From Glycine soja (lineage: Eukaryota > Streptophyta > Magnoliopsida > Fabales > Fabaceae), in assembly GCF_004193775.1 (NCBI RefSeq), contig NC_041021.1:2366001-2430000 (forward strand): a stretch of DNA of 64,000 bases, written 5' to 3'. The notes beneath the pieces were generated by a model. That model saw nothing but the letters and a program-made list of their open reading frames with translations. It had not been told where the DNA came from and did no database searches. The first letter of the stretch is position 1. Every line of letters starts with the position of its first letter. A program made the translations under genes and the position numbers. Shown in pieces: positions 57,805-64,000 of this stretch.

Positions 57805-58728
57805 TGATAATTGCTAAATATGAGTTATTTTTATAATAAAAATATATTGAAAATATTTATTTAGCAGTTATTTTTGGATTAAATGATAAGAATTGATATT
57901 TTTCTTATTTATGGCTTGCAGATATGAAAAGGATGGATTAAAAGCAAAACAAATCCAAAAGTTATCAAGAATATAAATAAGGAAGATCTTTTGGCATCAG
58001 GTGGATTTGATTTTGATAACTGCCAAATATGAGATACGAAAAGGATGGATTAAAAGCAAAACAAATCCAAAAGATATAAAATATATAATTTGGTATTAGG
58101 CCCAAGTCCACTCCAGCAGCTATAAAAAGGAAGTCAAGCCAAGGAGAAAACACACACCAAGTCTTAGAGCATTCTCATTACTACCTAAAGCCTGAGAATT
58201 CTTACTCTCTTCTCTCTTTTTATCATCTTTCTTTCACCCCTCTCATTGTAAAGCCCTTAATGGCCATGAGTGGCTAAAACCCTTGTTAGGGCCTGGCAGG
58301 CCTAAAAAGCCAAAGAGATGTATGATGTACTTCATATTTATCAATGCAACAGGATTCTTTTCCAGGTTTTTCTATTCTATTATCCTTTCTGCTTTTATCT
58401 TGCTTTATTCATCTTTATATTCTTTTAGGGGTTAGACGCTCGGGAGGGTGTAACTTCTAAATAAGATTTAGAGAGAATATGTATGCATTAGTTTTAGGGG
58501 TTAGACACACGGAAGAAGGTAACTTCTAAAAGAACAAAAAGAAAGGATTTCATAAGAAAGTCATTGCTAGGAATAGAATGATAATTTTATGCCCATGCAT
58601 TCTTACAAACATCTAGAATTCATACGTCATGCATTTTATTTGTTGAGTCTTTGCAAAGGAATTTGGGAGATAGATTAATAAAATAGGTTTGTCATCGTGA
58701 GGAATCAAGGGCAAGCAAATGAACAGAT

Positions 58729-58733
58729 GTGGG
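58729..58733 (+). repeat. Left TSD of the copia solo LTR
   Basis: GTGGG, repeated at 60397-60401. The 3' LTR copy of the host element near 63571 has a single GTGAG at this point, which confirms the empty site. Confidence 0.8.
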
Positions 58734-60396
58734 TGTGGAAGCAAAGCTTCATGATGAATCAAAAGTGATTCAAAGGTGTTTTGATGATAACAATGATGAC
58801 AACAAAAGATGATGACAAAGGTGATGAACAAAAAGCTCAAAAGATCAAAGAACAACTCAAGTGAATCAAAGAACATCTCAAGTGAATCAAGAACAAGTCA
58901 AGAGTTCAAGAATCAAGAAGAATTCAAGACTCAAGAAGAAAGCCTACAATTAAGAATCAAGATTCAAGATTCAAGATCTCAAGAATCAAGATCAAGATTC
59001 AAGACTCAAGATTCAAGAATGAAGAAAAGACTCAATCAAGATAAGTATTAAAAAGTTTTTTTTCAAAACTTTGAATAGCACATGAGTTTTTGACAAAACC
59101 TTTACCCAAGAGTTTTTACTCTCTAGTAATCGATTACCATATTGTTGTAATCGATTATCAGTAGCAAAATGAGTTTGAAAAAGTTTTCAAACTGAATTTA
59201 CAATGTTCCAAATATTTTCAAAAGGCTGTAATCGATTACAATGTTTTGGTAATCGATTACCAGTGTCCTTGAACGTTGAAATTCAAATTCAAATGTGAAG
59301 AGTCACATCCTTTCACTTAAAAGCCTTGTGTAATCGATTACACTAATTTGGTAATCGATTATCAGTGTTTGTTTCTGAAAAATCTAAAGATGTAACTCTT
59401 CTAAAATTATAACTTTTTTGAATGGTCTTCTTGACCAGACATGAAGAGTCTATAAAAGCAAGGCTTTGTTTGGCATTTTCAATCAATCTTTCTAACAACA
59501 ATCTTGAACAATTATTCATACAATCCTTTACAAGTCTTGAATCTCTTTGAACTTCTTCTTCTTCTTTGTACCAAAAGTTTTCTGAAGTTTTCTGGTTTTC
59601 TAAACCTTGAAAACTTGTGCTATTCATCTTTTCATTCTCTTCTCCCTTTGCCAAAAAGAATTCGCCAAGGACTAACCGCCTGAATTCTTTATGTGTCTCT
59701 CTTCTCCCTTTTCCAAAAGAACAAAGAACTAACCGCCTGAATTCTTTTGTGTCTCCCTTCTCCCTTGTCAAAGAATTCAAAACGACACAGTCTGAGAATT
59801 CTTTTGATTCTTCCCTTTCCCTAATACAAAAGTGTTCAAAGGACTAACCGCCTGAGAATTCTTTTGTATCCCCATTCACAAAGTATCAAAGGTTTAACAG
59901 CCTGAGATCTTTGTCTTAACACATTGGAGGGTACATCTTTTGTGGTACAAGTAGAGGGTACATCTACTTTGGTTATTGACTGAGAACAAGAGAGGGTACA
60001 TCTCTTGTGGATCAGTTCTAGTGGAGGGTACATCCACTAGGTTCAAAGAGAACAAGGGAGGGTACATCCCTTGTGGATCTTTGCTTGTAAATGGATTTTT
60101 ACAAGGTTGAAATAAATCTCAAGGACCGCAGGTCGCTTGGGGACTGGATGTAGGCACGGGTTGTTGCCGAACCAGTATAAAAACTCTTGTGTGTTTGTTT
60201 TCTTCTTCCCTACTCTTTTACTTTCCGCTGTACATTTAATTTCCGCTTTTACTTTCTGTTAAGTTTCTCTTCTACTCCTCATTCTCTTAACAATTTAGTA
60301 AAAGCCTTTGAAGAGTAATTTTTTAATTAGTAATGGTTTAGGAATAATTAATTCAACCCCCCCTTCTTAATTATTCTAAGGCCACTCGATCCAACA
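58734..60396. mobile_element. Copia-type solo LTR (SIRE-like) in the second Athila-like LTR
   Basis: 1,663 bp, TGTGGAAGCAAAGC...GATCCAACA, with a perfect GTGGG TSD. Features: AAGAATCAAGATTCAAGA-type short repeats (58860-59030), TAATCGATTAC palindromes (59125-59360), an inner block with repeated GAGGGTACATC phrases (59925-60080) and the end CCCCCCCTTCTTAATTATTC. No internal region, so a solo LTR. Lineage is inferred from these soybean SIRE/Maximus-like traits. Confidence 0.8.
59925..60085 (+). repeat. GGAGGGTACATC short tandem phrases
   Basis: Four to five copies of (G)GAGGGTACATC followed by TTGTGG-like text at 20-40-bp spacing within the solo LTR. Confidence 0.75.
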
Positions 60397-60720
60397 GTGG
60401 GTAGAATAGAATCACCTAAATTGATAAAGAAAAATCATAAACTCATACATCCTAGGCAAACAAGGCATATTAGGTCCTAACATTCGCATTCCATTGAATT
60501 CTCTCTTTAATTATTTTGCTTTTAATTATTTTTCTTTTTATTTATAATTTAGTATTATTGTCTTCTATTCTGTCTTCTACTTTTTTCTTTTATTTTTCCC
60601 TTATAAATTGAAAAGTATCCAAGATAAGTACAACACAAAATCCCTGTGGAATCGACACTCGGACTTCCAAGATTTTATTACTTGGACATTTGTACACTTG
60701 TCAAACAGTTAACAAGTTTT

Positions 60721-60738
60721 TGGCACCGTTACTGGGGA
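60721..60738 (+). promoter_or_regulatory. Primer binding site of the second Athila-like element
   Basis: TGGCACCGTTACTGGGGA, six bases after the LTR end; same site type as at 44050. Confidence 0.75.
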
Positions 60739-60890
60739 TTTTGTCTTCGTACTTGGTTGCCATACCTTTTCAATTTGTAAGCAATTATTCTATTCTTTAT
60801 TTTACACTTTTCCTTTTTCTTTGTTTTTGCACTTTTTTCTTTTTCCATTATTTCTTCCATAATCTGCATGGGTAATGCTTGTTTTTGTCC

Positions 60891-62495
60891 ATGCGAGGTA
60901 GAACTGCAACTGGAGAAATAGTTCCTATCAACTTGGAAATTGAAGCCACTTGCAGGCGCAACAACGCTGCAAGAAGAAAAAGGGAACAAGAAGCACAAGG
61001 AAGCAGTCACACCTCACATCCTCCTTTGCCACAAACCCACGTACAAATGGAGGACGAACATGCACGTCGAGTCACACTAGAGGATTACTCTAGTACAGCT
61101 ACTCCATAATTTTTTACAAGCATTGCAAGGCCAGAATTTCAAGCGGCCAACATCTCTTACCCTCACTTTCTCATCCAACTAACTCAAGGGAACCTCTTCC
61201 ATGGTCTTCCAAATGAGGATCCTTATGCGCATCTTGCTTCTTATATAGAGATTTGTAACGATTAAAATAGTCGGTGTCCCTGAAAGTGCTATACGCCTCA
61301 ATCTTTTCTCTTTTTCACTAGCAGGGGAAGCAAAAAGGTGGCTACACTCCTTCAAAGGTAACAACTTTCGGACATGGGAAGAAGTCGTAGAGAAATTCTT
61401 AAAGAAATACTTCCCAGAATCAAAGCTTGCTGAGGGGAAGATGGAAATCTCTTCCTTCCATCAATTTCCTGATGAATCCCTCAGCGAGGCGCTCGACCGC
61501 TTCCGTGGACTACTAAGGAAAACACCTACACATGGATACAGTGAGCCAGTGCAACTCAACATTTTCATAGATGGTCTGAGACCTCAATCAAAGCAGCTAC
61601 TAGATGCATCCGTAGGAGGTAAGATCAAGTTAAAAACACTGGAGGAGGCGATGGAGTTAATAGAAAATATGGCTGCAAGTGATCACGCCATTCTTTGTGA
61701 TCGCAAATATGCACCAACTAAGAGAAGCCTTTTGGAACTCACAATGCAAGATGCAACCTTAGTGCAAAATAAGATGCTATCTAGACAAATAGAAGCCTTG
61801 ACCGAGACCCTCAGCAAGCTACCACAGCAACTACAAGCGGTAAGTCCTTCTCATTCTTTTGTGATGCAGGTAGGGGGATGCCATACATGTGGAGGAATAC
61901 ACGAGCCTGGACAATGCACAATTCAAGAAGACCTTTCCAGAGAAGTAAACTGCATGGGCATTACAAATCACCATGGATTCCAAGGTTACAACCAAGGAGG
62001 TCCGTCTGAATTCAATCAAGGAGCAACAAGATTAATTCATGGCCCACCAGGATTCAACCAAGGGAGGACTTTTACATAAGGCTCAAGCTGGAGGAGTCAT
62101 CCAGGGAATCAGTACAACAAGGAGCACAAGAGTTAGCCGCCCTATCAGCATCCTAGCTAGGGACCGAGTCATCAAGAGAATCCCACTAATATAGAAGAAT
62201 TGCTAATACAGGTCATGCAGGAAACAAGGTCACATCAGAAGAGCACTGATGCAGCAATTCAGAATTTAGAAGTTCAAATAGGCCAATTAGCTCAAGAAAA
62301 AGCTGAAAGGCCCACTAGAACTTTCGGGGCCAATACAGAGACGAACCCAAAGGAAGAGTGCAAGGCAGTTCTAATCAGAAGCCAAAAGAGAGCACAAGAG
62401 GAAGGTGAAGCAGAAGAAGACCAGTCTGGGAACGAAGGACAGACAAAGAAAAAGAGAGAGAAGAAGAGACAAAAGAAGAAGAAGAGACATTCTTA
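60891..62495 (+). pseudogene. gag of the second Athila-like element, broken
   Basis: Starts MRGRTATGEIVPINLEIEAT. Longest intact part is 61441-62079 (SSFHQFPDESLSEALDRFRG, AMELIENMAASDHAILC, CHTCGG with GQC). Stops and a frameshift near 61107-61265 and stops at 62077, 62134 and 62158 interrupt it. The C-terminal part is a Glu/Lys-rich tract (62400-62490). Confidence 0.8.
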
Positions 62496-62579
62496 ACTCC
62501 TAAGACCAAAAGCCAGCTAGCGCGAGAGGCTAAGAGAGAAAAGCCACCAGCCCCTCTAAAGGAGCCCCCATATCCTTTG

Positions 62580-63415
62580 GTACTGTAAAAGAAGAATAAG
62601 GAGTATTACTTCAAGCGTTTCTTGGAAATATTCAAGGGGATGGAAATAACAATGCCATTCGGGGAAGCCTTACAACAGATGTCGCTTTACACGAAGTTTA
62701 TGAAGGACATACTCACCAAGAAAAGGAAGTATATTGATAATGAGAACATTGTGGTAGGAGGCAACTACAGTGCAGTAATCCAAAGAAAGCTACGTCAGAA
62801 GTTCAAGGACTCTGAGAGTGTGACTATCCCCTGCACCATAGGGATGGATTTGATAGGAAAGGCCCTCATTGACTTAGGGGCAAGTATCAACCTGATGCCC
62901 CTATCAATGTGCAGAAGAATTGGTGATTTGAAGATAGACCCAACCAAGATGACACTTTAGCTAGCAGACCGCTCAGTCACAAGACCGTACGGGGTAGTAG
63001 AAAATATCCTAGTCAAAGTCTGCCACTTCACTTTTATGGTGGACTTTGTCATCATGGATATTGAAGAAGACACAGAGATTCCTCTTATCTTAGGCAGACC
63101 CTTTATGCTGACTGCCAGCTGTGTGGTGGATATGGGGAACGGAAACCTGGAGTTGAGTGTTGACAATCAGAAGGTAACCTTTGACTTGTTTAAAGCTATG
63201 AAGTACCCGAAGGAGAACTGGAAGTGCTTCAAGGTGGAGGAAGTCGACAAGAAGACGTTAGCACTCTTGAAATGCCATGGACTTCGTTGGAAAGAGCCAT
63301 GGTGAATGCAGGAGACTGTTTGACCAGCGAAGAAGAAAAAGATCTAAGGGCTTGCTTGGAAGACTTGGATCAAGAATACAACACTGTTGAAAGGGGAACC
63401 AACTTCAAGGACTAA
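62580..63415 (+). pseudogene. Protease region of the second Athila-like element, truncated
   Basis: Reads FGEALQQMSLYTKFMKDILT, then the aspartic protease motif DLGASINLMPLS (62873) and IPLILGRPFML (63079). A TAG at 62958 and a frameshift near 63240 interrupt it. Sequence homologous to the start of the RT leader continues to about 63555, where it joins LTR sequence directly. Confidence 0.8.
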
Positions 63416-63558
63416 AGAACGAGAAGCCATTGAAGGAGAAGAAGGTAGAGTTGAAGATACTGCCTGATCATTTAAAGTATGTGTTTCTAGAAGAAGGTGA
63501 GACTAAACCTGTGGTGATCAACAACTCACTCGCAACTGAAGAAGAGAACAGGTTAGTA

Positions 63559-63879
63559 GATGAACAAATGTGAGTAGAATAGAATCACCTAAATTGATAA
63601 AGAAAAATCATAAACTCATACATCCTAGGCAAACAAGGTCCTAACATTCACATTCCATTGAATTCTCTCTTTAATTATTCTACTTTTAATTCTTTTGCTT
63701 TTTATTTATAATTTACTACTATTGCCTTCTATTCTGCCTTCTACTCTTTTCTTTTATTTTTCCCTTATAAATTGAAAAGTATCCAAGATAAGTACAACAC
63801 AAAATCCCTATGGAATCGACACTTGGACTTCCGAGATTTTATTACTTGGACATTTGGTACACTTGCTAAACAGTTAACA
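63559..63879 (+). repeat. Truncated 3' LTR of the second Athila-like element
   Basis: Matches the last third of the LTR (58720s and 60402-60714) from ATGAACAAATGTGAGTAG to GTTAACA, without the solo LTR. The first roughly 915 bp of the LTR are absent. Confidence 0.85.
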
Positions 63880-63884
63880 CGCAG
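63880..63884 (+). repeat. Right TSD of the second Athila-like element
   Basis: CGCAG, identical to 57800-57804. Confidence 0.8.
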
Positions 63885-64000
63885 CTATCTTACCCAGCAA
63901 GGTCGTTGTCTCTTCTCATGCTTAGCGCGCCAAGTCTCGCTAAGCCAAAATTTACTTACTCTTGCTTAGCGAGCCAGTCTCGCTAAGCGAGCCTTCGGAA
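63885..64000 (+). repeat. 3' LTR of the first Athila-like element, continued
   Basis: CTTAGCGCGCC and CTCGCTAAGCC motifs resume the LTR interrupted at 57804. Runs off the window end. Confidence 0.7.

Larger units (their letters stand above)
57805..60714 (+). repeat. 5' LTR of the second Athila-like element
   Basis: About 1,242 bp once the solo LTR and its duplicated 5 bp are subtracted. TG...GTTAACA. Two near-identical 40-bp phrases (GATATGAAAAGGATGGATTA, at 57918 and 58033 with variation) recur early in the LTR. Confidence 0.8.
57805..63879 (+). mobile_element. Second Athila-like element, internally deleted, nested in the first one's 3' LTR
   Basis: Bounded by TGATAATTGCTAAATATG and GTTAACA and by a perfect CGCAG TSD. 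It has a 5' LTR (57805-60714, itself carrying a copia solo LTR), a tRNA-Asp-like PBS, gag and a protease region, then joins a truncated 3' LTR at about 63559. RT, RNase H, integrase, any env-like ORF and the first part of the 3' LTR are missing, so it is a deletion derivative. Confidence 0.85.
42745..64000 (+). mobile_element. Athila/Calypso-like Ty3-gypsy retrotransposon with nested insertions (runs off the window)
   Basis: Order: 5' LTR 42745-44043; PBS; gag from 44213; protease, RT, RNase H and integrase to 52378; a long non-coding CTTAGCG-rich tract; env-like ORF from 54807; PPT 57434-57446; 3' LTR from 57449. The PBS (TGGCACCGTTGCGGGGAT) resembles the tRNA-Asp-type site of Athila elements. 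The env-like ORF downstream of pol fits the soybean Calypso group. Coding regions contain many stops and frameshifts. Foreign insertions lie at 48794-50246, 50782-50843, 50904-52011 and 57805-63879. The right end lies beyond the window. Confidence 0.85.

Noticed and set aside
58809..59051. Lys/Glu/Ser-rich frame with QDSRSQE repeats
   Set aside because: Translation of AAGATTCAAGA-type short repeats inside the copia solo LTR.

Overview
This window is plant nuclear DNA, most likely from soybean or a close relative (Glycine). Three things point there: spliced plant genes in AT-rich DNA; Athila/Calypso-type Ty3-gypsy elements whose LTRs are packed with CTTAGCG/CGCTAAGC motifs; and copia-type LTRs rich in TAATCGATTA motifs. 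The species is an inference. No rRNA, tRNA or CRISPR was seen.

Host genes are few. (1) A three-exon ZIP/IRT-type metal transporter lies at 1894-4351 (+). (2) A small conserved membrane protein gene is split: exon 1 is at 5222-5455 and exons 2 and 3 are at 19343-19530 and 20269-20352, all on +. The 13.9-kb intron is made almost entirely of nested transposons, and exon 2 lacks one nucleotide. (3) A single-exon O-fucosyltransferase-like gene lies at 33682-35028 (-).

The giant intron contains, from outside in: a Stowaway-like MITE (5549-5797); a hAT-like element (5798-18962) carrying exon fragments of histidinol dehydrogenase and shikimate kinase; and, inside that, a complete Mutator-like element (MULE, 8522-18788) with a perfect 9-bp target duplication. 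The MULE encodes an apparently intact five-exon transposase fused to an OTU-type cysteine protease domain (14110-17089, -). It also carries a convergent, intact four-exon plant mobile domain (PMD) gene (10070-12119, +), a captured first exon, a 191-bp tandem repeat and arrays of the palindrome CTTCCGGAAG near both ends. This MULE is the most interesting unit in the window.

21.4-22.4 kb holds a long foldback element with an aspartyl-protease fragment. 23580-28186 is a complete-length but mutated Ty1/copia retrotransposon with a perfect TSD. 28.2-33.6 kb is AT-rich intergenic DNA. 36.4-42.4 kb is an older decayed MULE: a GRF zinc-finger/coiled-coil/TM gene on + and a mudrA transposase on -, with a 1.14-kb non-autonomous MULE inserted in the mudrA coding sequence (perfect 9-bp TSD).

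42.7 kb to the end is an Athila/Calypso-like retroelement (gag, pol, env-like) full of stops and frameshifts. Two solo LTRs sit in its integrase region. A second, internally deleted Athila-like element (57805-63879) sits in its 3' LTR, and a copia-type solo LTR (58734-60396) sits inside that second element. Perfect target duplications allow the insertion order to be read directly.
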